A stretch of 64,000 nucleotides of DNA from Polynucleobacter difficilis (GTDB lineage Bacteria > Pseudomonadota > Gammaproteobacteria > Burkholderiales > Burkholderiaceae): positions 558,001-622,000 of the forward strand of contig NZ_CP023276.1 in assembly GCF_003065365.1 (NCBI RefSeq). The letters run 5' to 3'. Shown here in pieces: positions 34,215 to 43,868 of this stretch. A program made the translations under genes and the position numbers. How positions within the stretch are numbered: the first letter of the stretch is position 1; each line of letters starts with the position of its first letter. A model generated the notes under the pieces. That model did not search any database, was not told the origin of the DNA, and was given only the letters and a program-made list of their open reading frames with translations.

Positions 34215-36518
34215 ATGGCTAAATCGACCCAATCCCCCACTAAATCCAAGCTACCGCCTCAGGATAGCGGGCAGGGACGAATGCCCCGCCTTTTTCTCGA
34301 AATCCGTTGGTTTTTGACCCTGGGGCTATGCCTTGGCTTGCTCGCGGTTTTAATAACCTATTCCAAGTCCGATCCAGCCTGGTCACATGCTAGTTTTGAT
34401 GCGCCAAGCAATGTCGGCGGTCGTTTTGGGGCCTGGACTGCCGATTTAATGCTCTACATATTTGGGGTGTCTGCTTTTTGGTGGATCGTACTCTTTGGGC
34501 GCCGTGTAATTACGGGTTGGCGTGAGTTATGGAGCGTTCCATTGCCGCTGGACCCTGATGCCAAGCCTGATTCGCTGCTCGTACGTTGGCTTGGTTTTGG
34601 ATTGACCCTGTGCTCGAGCATGGGTCTTGAGTCGATTCGCTTGCATTCCTTAGCAATTCCCTTGCCGAGGCCTCCGGGCGGTATCTTAGGTGAGTTAATT
34701 GGCGATCCCTTGGTGATGGTCCTCGGTTTTACTGGATCCACCGTATTGCTACTGTTTGGTCTCTTTGCTGGCCTCTCTTTATTTTTACGCTTCTCTTGGC
34801 TGAACGTTGCCGAGCAGGTGGGGCGATCCTTGGAGCTTGCCTATCGACGTCTGCGGGAACGTCGTGAACGGGTTGAGGACTTTAAGATTGGTGAGCAAGC
34901 GGCGGAAGAGCGTGAAGAGTTCGTAGAAGAAGTGCGCGGCCGGGTTGAAATTGCTCCTGCAGTTCAAATTGTGCGCGCACCCTTGCAGATTGCCAAGAGT
35001 GTGCGGGTTGAGCGTGAGAAACAACAACCCTTGTTTGTGGATATTCCCGATTCAGAATTGCCACCACTATCTTTATTGGATGAGGTGCCTGAAGCCAAGG
35101 AGACCATCTCTGTCGATATTTTGGAATTTACCTCGCGTCTGATTGAGCGCAAGCTCGACGAATTCGGCGTTGAAGTCAAAGTGATTGCAGCTTACCCAGG
35201 CCCGGTAGTCACGCGTTACGAAATCGAGCCAGCGATTGGTGTCAAAGGCAGTCAGATTGTTAATTTGTCACGTGATCTATCGCGATCATTGGGGCTGGTG
35301 AGCTTGCGTGTGGTGGAGACTATTCCCGGCAAAACCTGCATGGCTTTGGAGTTGCCTAACCCCACCCGCCAATCGGTTTACCTCTCTGAAATTCTCAGCT
35401 CACAGGTGTACAACGACAATCATTCGCTGCTCACCTTGGCCTTAGGTAAAGACATTTCGGGCAGCCCAATGGTGGCGGATTTGGCGAAGATGCCGCATTG
35501 CTTGGTGGCTGGTACGACGGGCGCTGGTAAATCAGTTGGTATTAATGCCATGATTTTGTCGATCCTGTTTAAGGCCAAGCCTGACGAAGTACGCTTGATC
35601 TTGATCGATCCCAAGATGTTAGAAATGGCGATGTACGACAAGATCCCCCATTTGCTTTGCCCCGTTGTAACCGATATGAAGCAGGCCTATAACGCACTCA
35701 ATTGGGCAGTGAATGAGATGGAGCGCCGCTACAAACTCATGAGTAAGTTTGGGGTACGTAATTTAGCGGGCTTTAATAAAAAGATTCTCGAGGCAGAAGA
35801 AAAAGGGGAGAAGCTCACCAACCCATTTAGTTTGACGCCGGATGATCCTGAGCCAATCTACAAAGCCCCCGTGATTGTGATTGTGATCGATGAGCTCGCT
35901 GATCTGATGATGGTCTCTGGCAAAAAGATCGAAGAATTGATCGCGCGGATTGCACAAAAAGCCCGCGCAGCCGGCATCCATTTGGTACTCGCTACACAGC
36001 GGCCCAGCGTAGACGTGATTACGGGCTTGATCAAAGCCAACGTACCGACGCGGATTTCATTTCAGGTGAGCAGCAAAATCGACAGCCGTACTATCCTCGA
36101 TCAGCAGGGTGCCGAAGCCCTATTAGGTATGGGCGACATGCTCTACATGGCTCCAGGCACTGGCTTGCCAGTCCGCGTACACGGAGCTTTTGTCTCGGAC
36201 GATGAAGTGCACCGCGTAGTGGAATGGCTCAAAGAGAAAAGCGAAGCCAACTACATCGAAGGTGTTCTTGAGGGCGCCGATGAGTCCAATATTGACGTAC
36301 TCAGTGGTGGTGGCAGTGGTGAAGCTGATCCGCTCTACGATCAGGCAGTCGCAGTGGTTTTGGATCACAAGCGTGCATCCATATCACTGGTGCAGCGGCA
36401 TTTGCGGATTGGCTATAACCGCGCAGCCCGTTTACTCGAGGATATGGAAAAAGCCGGTATGGTCTCCAAAATGAGCGGCAGCGGTAACCGCGAAATCCTT
36501 GTCCGCGGCCCCGAATAA
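34215..36518 (+). CDS. ftsK: DNA translocase FtsK
   Basis: FtsK pumps DNA at the septum and triggers XerCD dimer resolution. The 767 residues include four N-terminal transmembrane segments (about 25-200), a linker shorter than that of E. coli (total 1329 residues), the motor with Walker A GTTGAGKS at about 433-440 and Walker B VIVIDELADLM, and the C-terminal gamma winged helix (about 700-765, ending in SGSGNREILV), which reads KOPS sites. Length matches other betaproteobacterial FtsK. lolA follows eight bases later. Confidence 0.96.
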   Translation: MAKSTQSPTKSKLPPQDSGQGRMPRLFLEIRWFLTLGLCLGLLAVLITYSKSDPAWSHASFDAPSNVGGRFGAWTADLMLYIFGVSAFWWIVLFGRRVITGWRELWSVPLPLDPDAKPDSLLVRWLGFGLTLCSSMGLESIRLHSLAIPLPRPPGGILGELIGDPLVMVLGFTGSTVLLLFGLFAGLSLFLRFSWLNVAEQVGRSLELAYRRLRERRERVEDFKIGEQAAEEREEFVEEVRGRVEIAPAVQIVRAPLQIAKSVRVEREKQQPLFVDIPDSELPPLSLLDEVPEAKETISVDILEFTSRLIERKLDEFGVEVKVIAAYPGPVVTRYEIEPAIGVKGSQIVNLSRDLSRSLGLVSLRVVETIPGKTCMALELPNPTRQSVYLSEILSSQVYNDNHSLLTLALGKDISGSPMVADLAKMPHCLVAGTTGAGKSVGINAMILSILFKAKPDEVRLILIDPKMLEMAMYDKIPHLLCPVVTDMKQAYNALNWAVNEMERRYKLMSKFGVRNLAGFNKKILEAEEKGEKLTNPFSLTPDDPEPIYKAPVIVIVIDELADLMMVSGKKIEELIARIAQKARAAGIHLVLATQRPSVDVITGLIKANVPTRISFQVSSKIDSRTILDQQGAEALLGMGDMLYMAPGTGLPVRVHGAFVSDDEVHRVVEWLKEKSEANYIEGVLEGADESNIDVLSGGGSGEADPLYDQAVAVVLDHKRASISLVQRHLRIGYNRAARLLEDMEKAGMVSKMSGSGNREILVRGPE

Positions 36519-36526
36519 GTTTGATT

Positions 36527-37210
36527 ATGACAATCCGTTTTCTAAGTGGCGCCTTCTGCGCTGCACTCCTTGCTTTACCAAACGCCTCGTTTGCACAAGA
36601 CGCGCAAAGTGGCGTTGAGCAATTGCGCCAGTTTGTGCGCATATCCAAAACCGCCGAAGGGGAGTTTGTGCAACAGCAATTGCGTGCCCCCAAGCCCAAT
36701 GAGCCTCAAGATAAAGGCCTGAAAGTGATTCGCAAAACCGAAGGACGTTTTATATTTCAGCGCCCGGGCCGCTTTGTGTGGGACACCACAAAGCCCTTTG
36801 AGCAACGTTTGATTGCCGATGGCAAGCAGCTCATCATGTGGGATAAGGATTTAAATCAAGCGACCTTTCGGCCTGCTGGGCAAGTTTTAGCATCAACCCC
36901 AGCCGCCATCTTGTTTGGTGAGGGGGCGCTAGAGCAACACTTTGATCTGGAAGAGGGCGCTGAACGTTCTGGTCTGCGCTGGGCCAACCTCAGGCCGAAA
37001 GCAAAGCCATCGGCTGGTAGCAACGACCTACCCTATACCTCGATTGCCATTGGCATGAGCGGTGGCCTACCGCGGGCTTTAGAGCTGATGGATGGATTGG
37101 GGAGCGTGGTGCAGCTGAGCCTAATGCAGATTCAGCTCAATATTCCCTTGCCTGCGAGCACCTTTACCTTCACGCCACCGGCTGGCGCGGAAGTCTTGCG
37201 CTTAAAATAA
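36527..37210 (+). CDS. lolA: outer-membrane lipoprotein carrier protein LolA
   Basis: LolA carries lipoproteins through the periplasm from LolCDE to LolB. From ATG 36527 the protein has 227 residues with a signal peptide cleaved near SFAQ/DA. Typical features are the segment GRFIFQRPGRFVWDTTKPFEQ (in part) and LIADGKQLIMWDKDLNQ, where the conserved Arg of the hydrophobic cavity is expected. It sits between ftsK and serS in the order common in Proteobacteria. An in-frame TTG six bases upstream is a less likely start. Confidence 0.92.
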   Translation: MTIRFLSGAFCAALLALPNASFAQDAQSGVEQLRQFVRISKTAEGEFVQQQLRAPKPNEPQDKGLKVIRKTEGRFIFQRPGRFVWDTTKPFEQRLIADGKQLIMWDKDLNQATFRPAGQVLASTPAAILFGEGALEQHFDLEEGAERSGLRWANLRPKAKPSAGSNDLPYTSIAIGMSGGLPRALELMDGLGSVVQLSLMQIQLNIPLPASTFTFTPPAGAEVLRLK

Positions 37211-37234
37211 CGTTTCGCACAAAACTAAAGCACC

Positions 37235-38566
37235 ATGATCGATCCTCAACTCCTTCGCAAAGACATCACCGCGGTAGCAGCGCGCCTAGCTACTCGTAAA
37301 TTTATTCTGCCGGTAGAGCAATTTAATGCTCTAGAGGTAGAGCGCAAGCAATTGCAATCGCGCACAGAAGAGTTGCAGGCTAAACGCAACCAACTCTCCA
37401 AAGCCGTTGGCATGAAAAAAGCCAAAGGTGAAGATGCCGCTGCAGAAATGGCTGAGGCTGTCCAAGTGAATGCGGATATGGAGGCAGGAGCGACCCGGCT
37501 ATCCGTTTTGCAAACGGAGATCGCTGATTTTGTGGCCGGTATTCCAAATCTGCCCGATGAGTCAGTGCCCGTTGGCAAAGACGAAAAAGACAATCTCGAA
37601 ATCAAGCAGTGGGGCAGCATTCCAACTTTTTCATTTCCAGTAAGAGACCACGTTGATCTGGGCGGACCTCTGGGGCTTGATTTTGAATCGGCCGCCAAGA
37701 TCAGTGGCTCACGCTTCGTGGTGCTAAAGGGACAACTTGCAAAGCTGCACCGCGCCTTGGCCCAATTTATGCTCGACGTGCACACAGGGCAGCATGCCTA
37801 TGAAGAGTTGTATGTCCCTTTTATGGTGAATGCCGCTTCGATGCGCGGCACTGGCCAGCTGCCCAAGTTTGAAGAAGATCTCTTTAAGGTCCCGCGCAAA
37901 ATAGGTGAGGGCGAAGAGGGCGAAGAGGGCGAAGAGGGCGCTGAAGAGCGCATAGAAAACTTCTATTTAATTCCGACAGCGGAAGTGCCAGTCACGAACT
38001 TAGTACGCGACACCATTACCGCAGCAGAAGCCTTGCCACTGATGTACGTTGCGCATACTCCGTGCTTTCGCTCAGAGGCAGGCAGTTACGGGCGCGATGT
38101 GCGCGGCATGATTCGTCAGCACCAATTTGAAAAAGTTGAGCTGGTGCAAATTACCAAACCCGAAGAGTCAATGCGGCGCCTGGAAGAGCTAACACGGCAT
38201 GCTGAAACCATTTTGGAGATGCTGGAGTTGCCTTACCGCCGTGTATTGCTTTGCACTGGCGATATGGGTTTTGGAAGCACGAAAACCTATGACCTTGAGG
38301 TCTGGATTCCATCGCAAAATGCCTATCGTGAAATCAGCTCCTGCTCCAATATGGGTGACTTTCAGGCTAGGCGCATGCAGGCCCGCTACAAGGTGGGCAA
38401 CAATAAGCCAGAGCTACTCCATACCCTGAACGGTTCGGGTTTGGCAGTCGGTAGAACGGGCGTTGCTCTGCTTGAGAACTTCCAGGAAGCAGATGGCAGC
38501 ATTCGTATACCAAAAGCCTTGCAGCCTTATATGGGCGGCATCACCAGCCTAAAGCCCAAGGCATAA
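37235..38566 (+). CDS. serS: seryl-tRNA synthetase
   Basis: This 443-residue class II synthetase charges tRNA-Ser. The N-terminal coiled-coil arm (about 25-105) and the class II motifs are present: motif 2 FRSEAGSYGRDVRGMIRQHQF and motif 3 GSGLAVGRT. A run of Glu/Gly (EGEEGEEGEEG, about residues 226-236) is encoded by a 9-base tandem repeat and lies in a surface loop before motif 2. A tRNA-Ser gene follows 31 bases later. Confidence 0.96.
   Translation: MIDPQLLRKDITAVAARLATRKFILPVEQFNALEVERKQLQSRTEELQAKRNQLSKAVGMKKAKGEDAAAEMAEAVQVNADMEAGATRLSVLQTEIADFVAGIPNLPDESVPVGKDEKDNLEIKQWGSIPTFSFPVRDHVDLGGPLGLDFESAAKISGSRFVVLKGQLAKLHRALAQFMLDVHTGQHAYEELYVPFMVNAASMRGTGQLPKFEEDLFKVPRKIGEGEEGEEGEEGAEERIENFYLIPTAEVPVTNLVRDTITAAEALPLMYVAHTPCFRSEAGSYGRDVRGMIRQHQFEKVELVQITKPEESMRRLEELTRHAETILEMLELPYRRVLLCTGDMGFGSTKTYDLEVWIPSQNAYREISSCSNMGDFQARRMQARYKVGNNKPELLHTLNGSGLAVGRTGVALLENFQEADGSIRIPKALQPYMGGITSLKPKA
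37907..37940 (+). repeat. 9-bp tandem repeat inside serS
   Basis: GAGGGCGAA is repeated three times exactly (37907-37933) and followed by a partial fourth copy (GAGGGCG). Each unit adds Glu-Gly-Glu in one frame. Unit number can change without shifting the frame. Confidence 0.85.
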
Positions 38567-38578
38567 GCATCCCAACGC

Positions 38579-38584
38579 TATAAT
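38579..38584 (+). promoter_or_regulatory. -10 box of the tRNA-Ser gene
   Basis: TATAAT, a perfect -10 hexamer, ends 13 bases before the mature tRNA. It lies just after the serS stop codon, so the tRNA probably has its own promoter. No clear -35 box is seen. Confidence 0.55.
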
Positions 38585-38597
38585 TGAAGTTCGGTTC

Positions 38598-38687
<90 letters not shown>

Positions 38688-38879
38688 TTAAATATATATA
38701 AATCAAATACTTATATATTGAATTGCTAAATTTTGTAATAGGATGGCCGTACATTTTGGAGCGCGTAAGCAGGTAATGCATGTCGGTTGGCTATTGATAC
38801 TGCTCTTGCCACAGTTTTAAGACAAAATACACTATCACTAAGCCAATTTAACTTGGCATACAGTTTTTTGGTTACGAAT

Positions 38880-40022
38880 ATGGTTAAGTTAAGAACTGCT
38901 GGACTAATTGTAATTAGCGCTTTATTTCTTTCTGCTTGCGCAGGGACTCCCGTGAAGCCAAGCTTTACAAATATGGCGTCCACTTTTGCCCAATCTCTTG
39001 CTGCTTATCAAACTGATGGCGTCCTTACAAATATCATCCGAGCATCAGAAGAGCGCCCGCTAAGCTTTTTAGATATTCCCAGCATAAATGGGTCAGGTAA
39101 TGTAAGCCAATCACACTCAGCCGGCCTAACGCTTGGGGCGTTAAGTGTAAATAATTTGTATGGTTCCATTGCGAGTGTTTCTCCCAATTTTAGTGTTTCA
39201 CTTGGGACATCATTTAACTTTACGCAATCCTCTCTTGATAACGCAACATTCTGGTCGGGAATTTTAAGTAAGGTCCAACCAAAAGGGCTTGCGTATTTTA
39301 GAAATCCTAATATCCCAAGAGAGTTGCTTTTTGCCCTTGCTATTGAGTCGATTGACATAACAGACGCACAAGGTAAAACCTCAAGATACGTCAACAGTCC
39401 GCTTGAGCCTAATTACCCGCAATTTGAGAAAGTACTTTATGAACTGCTTGAGTCGGGTTTAGATGTTGTGGCGACAGCAGTGCCAGCTCCCGCTTCCGGG
39501 CAGCAGCCACAAAGTAATAAGCAAGCGCCGAATCAACAACAAGCAACGGTGAGCTATAACCTATGCCTGATAGGTAATATGGCAAATACTGCAAAAGAAA
39601 TGAAATATGACTCTGCAAATTATTGCGGAGGAAAACTGCCCGCATTATTTAATCCAAACGATAAAAATGCTGCGTTTACGGTTAATTTACGCTCGCCTAA
39701 ACAAATCTTTAACTATCTTGGCGAAGTAGTTCAAGCGCAGAATCTGACTGATCCTAAGCTTGTAAGGCTTCCCCCAACTACCAACACTACGATCCGTAAA
39801 TCCGGTGAGAGCAATCAATACGCCCTAATAGTCGTTGAGAAGAATGCCTCGTCTACCTCTAATTTGTATGCAAGTACCGTTGGTACCTACGGCGACTATT
39901 ACTCAGTCCCAAAAGAGAACAATGGCTATTCACCATTAGTCATAGATATGTTGCTGCTAATGATTACGCTAAATAAAATCTCCGGGAGCATACCGCAACA
40001 GCCTGCTGTTTTAATTAGATGA
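38880..40022 (+). CDS. uncharacterised lipoprotein
   Basis: From ATG 38880 the protein has 380 residues and a clear lipobox (LFLSAC, Cys at about residue 19), so it is probably a lipid-anchored envelope protein. The open frame extends 31 codons upstream but that part has no signal features. I recognise no domain. A Gln/Asn/Pro-rich stretch lies near the middle (about residues 200-220), and two cysteines are nearby (NLCLIG, NYCGG). The gene is clearly more AT-rich than its neighbours and follows a tRNA gene, suggesting acquisition. Its stop overlaps the possible upstream start of the next frame (ATGA). Confidence 0.6.
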   Translation: MVKLRTAGLIVISALFLSACAGTPVKPSFTNMASTFAQSLAAYQTDGVLTNIIRASEERPLSFLDIPSINGSGNVSQSHSAGLTLGALSVNNLYGSIASVSPNFSVSLGTSFNFTQSSLDNATFWSGILSKVQPKGLAYFRNPNIPRELLFALAIESIDITDAQGKTSRYVNSPLEPNYPQFEKVLYELLESGLDVVATAVPAPASGQQPQSNKQAPNQQQATVSYNLCLIGNMANTAKEMKYDSANYCGGKLPALFNPNDKNAAFTVNLRSPKQIFNYLGEVVQAQNLTDPKLVRLPPTTNTTIRKSGESNQYALIVVEKNASSTSNLYASTVGTYGDYYSVPKENNGYSPLVIDMLLLMITLNKISGSIPQQPAVLIR

Positions 40023-40102
40023 GCACCATTGATAGCCCCCAAAGTAAATCTGCGCAATATGAATTCGTCTTATTCTGCTATCTAGCTGACACACTTTATC
40101 GG

Positions 40103-40657
40103 ATGCCAATCATGCTCTTTGCCCAACGCTATATTGTATTTTTACTCTTATCTTTCTCCCTTTGTTTTGGTCTTGCCCATGCAGAGAGCAGGGCAGAACT
40201 AGACCGAAGTGCGCGTACGGCGCTCAATCAACTAATTGCTAGCAACGCCAATGCAAAAAAGCTGAGTGAGAAAGCCATTGCTACCTTGGTATTTCCAGTG
40301 GTAACCAAGGCTGGCTTGATTGTGGGCGGCCAATATGGTGATGGTGTTTTATTACGGGGCGGAAGACCGGCGGCCTATTACAACACTGCGGGTGGCTCAT
40401 ATGGCCTACAGGCAGGAGCGCAGCAGTTTGCGTATGTCTTATTCTTCATGAAAGAATCTGCACTAAATGCCTTAGATTCAACCCAGGGATTTGAGATTGG
40501 GGTGGGGCCAAGTGTTGTGTTGGTTGACCAAGGTGTAGCTAGTTCGACAACCTCAATCACTGCCCAAGACGATATTTATGCCTTCATTACCGCCCAAAAA
40601 GGCGCTATGGCAGGTATTGGTATTCAGGGCAACAAGATTACGAAGCTAGCGAAGTAA
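40103..40657 (+). CDS. SYLF (Ysc84-like) lipid-binding domain protein
   Basis: From ATG 40103 the protein has 184 residues with a signal peptide (FLLLSFSLCFGLAHA). The SYLF domain follows: KAIATLVFPVVTKAGLIVGG, GGSYGLQAGAQ, and a C-terminal AMAGIGIQGNKI. Bacterial members are secreted proteins of unknown role; eukaryotic ones bind phosphoinositides. The frame is open from ATG 40019, which overlaps the previous stop, so an N-terminally longer, translationally coupled product is possible. ATG 40112 is another candidate. Confidence 0.8.
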   Translation: MPIMLFAQRYIVFLLLSFSLCFGLAHAESRAELDRSARTALNQLIASNANAKKLSEKAIATLVFPVVTKAGLIVGGQYGDGVLLRGGRPAAYYNTAGGSYGLQAGAQQFAYVLFFMKESALNALDSTQGFEIGVGPSVVLVDQGVASSTTSITAQDDIYAFITAQKGAMAGIGIQGNKITKLAK

Positions 40658-40678
40658 GAGCATCTGTTGCGGGCCGCA

Positions 40679-41326
40679 TTAAAGGTCCACGTTATCCAGG
40701 GCTAGCGTGCTGAGGTGATCCGTATCGGCCCAGCGCTCAACCGACCAAGCCTTTCCATCGAAGGCAATCCAATTTAAGGACGTATTCGGGACCACCGCCA
40801 CTCGTGCTTGATCCAATGCTTGTTTGGTAGCAATGCGGTACATCATATCGAGGGTTCCGCCATGGCTCACCACCAAAATGGTTTGGCCTTGGTGTGCGGC
40901 CACTAGCATCGCCAAGGCGCGCTGCGCCCGTTCATGAAACGCTTGAATACTTTCACCGCCGCCTAAGTCATGCTGAATATCGCGCGCCAGGTGTGCTTGC
41001 CATACTTCTGGCACCGCATGCGGGGCATCGTCTAGGCGCAGGCCTTGTAAAACCCCAACATGGCGTTCCCGAAAGATGGGATTAATCGTGATGCCAAGCC
41101 CTAATGCACTTGATACCTGTTTAGCCGTATCGGCAGCACGCTGCAAATCACTGGAGTAGAGATGATTGAATGTATGGCCGGCGCGCTGCAAGGATTGCGC
41201 TAAGAGTTGGGCCTGCGCTTGCCCATGGCTATTGAGTGGGATATCAATATGACCTTGCATGCGGCGTTCGGCGTTCCAGTCGGTTTCACCATGGCGGGCA
41301 AAACAAATGCGGGTGATCGTACTCAT
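40679..41326 (-). CDS. histidine phosphatase family protein (GpmB-like)
   Basis: This 215-residue protein has the catalytic motif FARHGETDWNAE (phospho-histidine acceptor near residue 11), the second active-site piece GGESIQAFHERAQRAL, and the second histidine in VVSHGGTLD. Family members are phosphoglycerate mutase-like phosphatases (CobC, PhoE, GpmB); substrate cannot be told. It starts three bases after the stop of the lipocalin gene on the same strand, so the two are likely co-transcribed. Confidence 0.88.
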   Translation of the reverse strand: MSTITRICFARHGETDWNAERRMQGHIDIPLNSHGQAQAQLLAQSLQRAGHTFNHLYSSDLQRAADTAKQVSSALGLGITINPIFRERHVGVLQGLRLDDAPHAVPEVWQAHLARDIQHDLGGGESIQAFHERAQRALAMLVAAHQGQTILVVSHGGTLDMMYRIATKQALDQARVAVVPNTSLNWIAFDGKAWSVERWADTDHLSTLALDNVDL

Positions 41327-41329
41327 GGC

Positions 41330-41947
41330 TTATTGCGTGATGGGTTTTGCTGTCGTTTGTTTTGAGATTTCAATTGCATCGAGATTAAACCCTTTTTCCT
41401 TTAAACGCTGTAATAAGGCGTCATAGGCTTTGGGTTCAACGGTTTGCGTGCGCGACAAAACCCACAGGTATTTACGGCTCGGCTCACTGACAGCGGCAAG
41501 CTGGTATTGCGGGTCTAAATCAATGACCCAGTAATTACCCCAAACAAAGGGCAGAAAGGAGAGCCAGGCTGGCGCAAAGCGAACTTTTAATTTGGGCGAG
41601 TTTGCATCCCCGACTTGTTTAGCTTCACCGAGTGCATCGGTCATCGAGCCATCTTCTTTTTGGCAGCGATTGAGTACCTGCAGCATGCCATTGGGCTGGA
41701 TGGCATACGTTGCACTGGTGTTCGCGATGCAGCGCTTCTGAAACCAGTTGGGATACTTAGCCACTTCGTACCATGTGCCCATGTACCGAGCTACATCCAG
41801 TGAAGCAATTGCTTCGAGCGGTGCGGGCGATGCCTCGCCTGATTGCGCTTGAGCCGATGAAAGTGGGACCCATGCGCTAAAACTGAGGCAAAGTGCAGCG
41901 ATGAGCGATCGACCAAGGAGGCGCGTGATTGGATTGGTTGTGTTCAT
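41330..41947 (-). CDS. lipocalin family protein (Blc-like)
   Basis: This 205-residue protein has an N-terminal signal sequence (LIAALCLSFSAWVPLSSAQA) and the lipocalin signature MGTWYEVAKYPNWFQKRC (GxW at the first strand). Bacterial lipocalin Blc binds fatty acids or lysophospholipids in the envelope. Unlike E. coli Blc I see no lipobox cysteine at the expected place, so it is probably periplasmic. Other family features: NYWVIDLDPQYQLAAVSEPS and LWVLSRT. Confidence 0.9.
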   Translation of the reverse strand: MNTTNPITRLLGRSLIAALCLSFSAWVPLSSAQAQSGEASPAPLEAIASLDVARYMGTWYEVAKYPNWFQKRCIANTSATYAIQPNGMLQVLNRCQKEDGSMTDALGEAKQVGDANSPKLKVRFAPAWLSFLPFVWGNYWVIDLDPQYQLAAVSEPSRKYLWVLSRTQTVEPKAYDALLQRLKEKGFNLDAIEISKQTTAKPITQ

Positions 41948-41977
41948 ACCAATACTGTATACCTTTCAATGCCACCC

Positions 41978-42006
41978 TTGACAGGCCGATTGCGCTATAT
42001 TGATAT
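41978..42006 (+). promoter_or_regulatory. sigma-70 promoter of the AsmA-family gene
   Basis: TTGACA (41978-41983), a perfect -35 box, is 17 bases from TGATAT (42001-42006). The start codon at 42021 lies 14 bases beyond. This is the best-formed sigma-70 promoter in the window. Confidence 0.65.
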
Positions 42007-42020
42007 GTGGATAAAAAAAT

Positions 42021-43868
42021 ATGCAAAGCAGGATGAGTCGACCATTAAAAAGAGTGCTGATTGGGTTTGGCGCGCTTATGGTCGCCTTGCTGATTGGGTT
42101 TGCTTATTTGAGTACCCTCATTAGCCCCGCTAAGTTAACGCAGATGCTGGTACTAGAGGTGCGTGAAGCAACGGGGCGTGAGCTATCAATCACAGGGCCT
42201 GTGCGTTTGGGATTTTTTCCGAGAATCGCCGTATCGGCAGAGCAAGTGAGTTTAAGTAATGCGGCTTGGGCCAAGAAACCACAAATGGCAAGCCTAGAAA
42301 AAGTCGCTTTAGAAATCAGCCTTTTGCCATTGCTGAGCGGACGCATTGAAGTGAGCAGCATTCAATTGGCAGGATTGACCCTGAATTTAGAAACCAATGC
42401 AAAGGGCGAGGGTAATTGGCTGATGAGTGGCGTTGCTTCGCCCAATGGCGCAACAGTATCCCCTTCCACTGATACCGATACTGCAGATCGCAATACGGTG
42501 TTAATTGAGAATCTTAATTTAACCAATGGCCAGATTTATTACCAGCCCAGTGGCGCTGCCGTCAGTAGCTATGGGATATCGCGTTTATCGCTGCAAAAGA
42601 GTGGCAGCGATACTGTGATCAATGCCGACCTAAAGCAGAACGCGTTTACGCTGGCGCTCAAAGGCAAGATGACCTCGATTCGGGAGGTCTTGCGCAGCAT
42701 AGGGACAGAGGCAATTGATGTCAATTTCGATTTTGAAGTGACGCTAGGCGGCAAAGCTTCGCAACTCAAGGGGAAAGCAGCGCTCAATCCAGCTAAGCCC
42801 ACTCAGTTTGATGTTTCATTTAAAGCGGGCGAGCTCGATTTATCCGCCATACCGGCATTCAGCTCCCCTGCATCGCCTACAACATCTGTAGCATCCAACG
42901 CAAATACGACTGCCACGAAAGTATTTAATACTATCGCGCCACCCAGCCAGACTCGAACTGCTGCACGTGCTGCCGAGCGCTTCTTTAGCGATACTCCATT
43001 GCCGCTCGATTACCTGCCCAGTGGCAATGGCACCCTGAATGTTGATATCGCTCAGTTGGTACTCCCCAGCAAGGTAGTGCTCAAAAAAGTAGTTACCTTG
43101 GTTCGCCTCAGTCCGCAGCAGATGGACATTCCCAAGATGGCATTTCAGTTGGGTAACGGTCAGTTTGATGGCTCTGCGCGCATTGGCAATACACAGACTT
43201 CGCCGAATTGGGCATTCAAAGGCCAGGCTAGCGGCTTTACCTTAGAGCAATTGCTGGCCTCAACCAATTCCAAAGGAAAGGTGAGCGGCGGTGATATGCA
43301 CGCTGCCTTTAATTTCACGAGTAGCGGCATGAGTCCAAATCAAATCGCTTCCGGTTTAAGTGGTCAAAGCCAAATTACGATTGGTAGTGCGCGCCTTGCG
43401 TCGAGCTTCATGAACCAGGGTGGTGATGTATTAATTAGCTTATTTGATGCGATTAATCCGATGCGCAAAAAGACCAATGAAACAACCCTCGAGTGCGCAG
43501 TTGCTTATTTGCCAGTCAAAAACGGAGTAGTTACTGTTCGGGATTCCATCGGCGTTGAAACGGATCGTTTAAATATTGTTTTAGCTGGATCCGTTAATCT
43601 GAACAGCGAGCAGATTAATTTGGCTTTTTACCCCAAAGAAAAATCAGGCCTCACTGCGGGCCTGGATTTGGCGAGCTTGGTACGCCTACAAGGTAGTTTG
43701 GTTAAGCCACAGGTTGGGATCAACAAAGAGGCGGCGGTGAGTCAAGCATTGACACTCGGCCTTGGATTTTTAACGGGCGGCGCATCGATCGTTGCGCAGA
43801 ATGCGGAAGGGGTTATGAACAAACCCCATCCTTGCCGTACGGCCATGCACAGTTGGGATCGTATTTAA
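42021..43868 (+). CDS. AsmA family protein
   Basis: This 615-residue protein has one N-terminal transmembrane helix (about 12-32) followed by a long periplasmic beta-rich region. The AsmA N-terminal pattern is clear: REATGRELSITGPVRLGFFP, then VSLSNAAWAKKPQMA. The C-terminal AsmA_2-like part includes KGKVSGGDMHAAFNFTSSG and the conserved YLPVKNGVVTVRDS. AsmA-like proteins are thought to move phospholipid to the outer membrane. ATG 42033 is an alternative start. The stop TAA overlaps the stop of the convergent gene in a shared TTAA. Confidence 0.88.
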   Translation: MQSRMSRPLKRVLIGFGALMVALLIGFAYLSTLISPAKLTQMLVLEVREATGRELSITGPVRLGFFPRIAVSAEQVSLSNAAWAKKPQMASLEKVALEISLLPLLSGRIEVSSIQLAGLTLNLETNAKGEGNWLMSGVASPNGATVSPSTDTDTADRNTVLIENLNLTNGQIYYQPSGAAVSSYGISRLSLQKSGSDTVINADLKQNAFTLALKGKMTSIREVLRSIGTEAIDVNFDFEVTLGGKASQLKGKAALNPAKPTQFDVSFKAGELDLSAIPAFSSPASPTTSVASNANTTATKVFNTIAPPSQTRTAARAAERFFSDTPLPLDYLPSGNGTLNVDIAQLVLPSKVVLKKVVTLVRLSPQQMDIPKMAFQLGNGQFDGSARIGNTQTSPNWAFKGQASGFTLEQLLASTNSKGKVSGGDMHAAFNFTSSGMSPNQIASGLSGQSQITIGSARLASSFMNQGGDVLISLFDAINPMRKKTNETTLECAVAYLPVKNGVVTVRDSIGVETDRLNIVLAGSVNLNSEQINLAFYPKEKSGLTAGLDLASLVRLQGSLVKPQVGINKEAAVSQALTLGLGFLTGGASIVAQNAEGVMNKPHPCRTAMHSWDRI

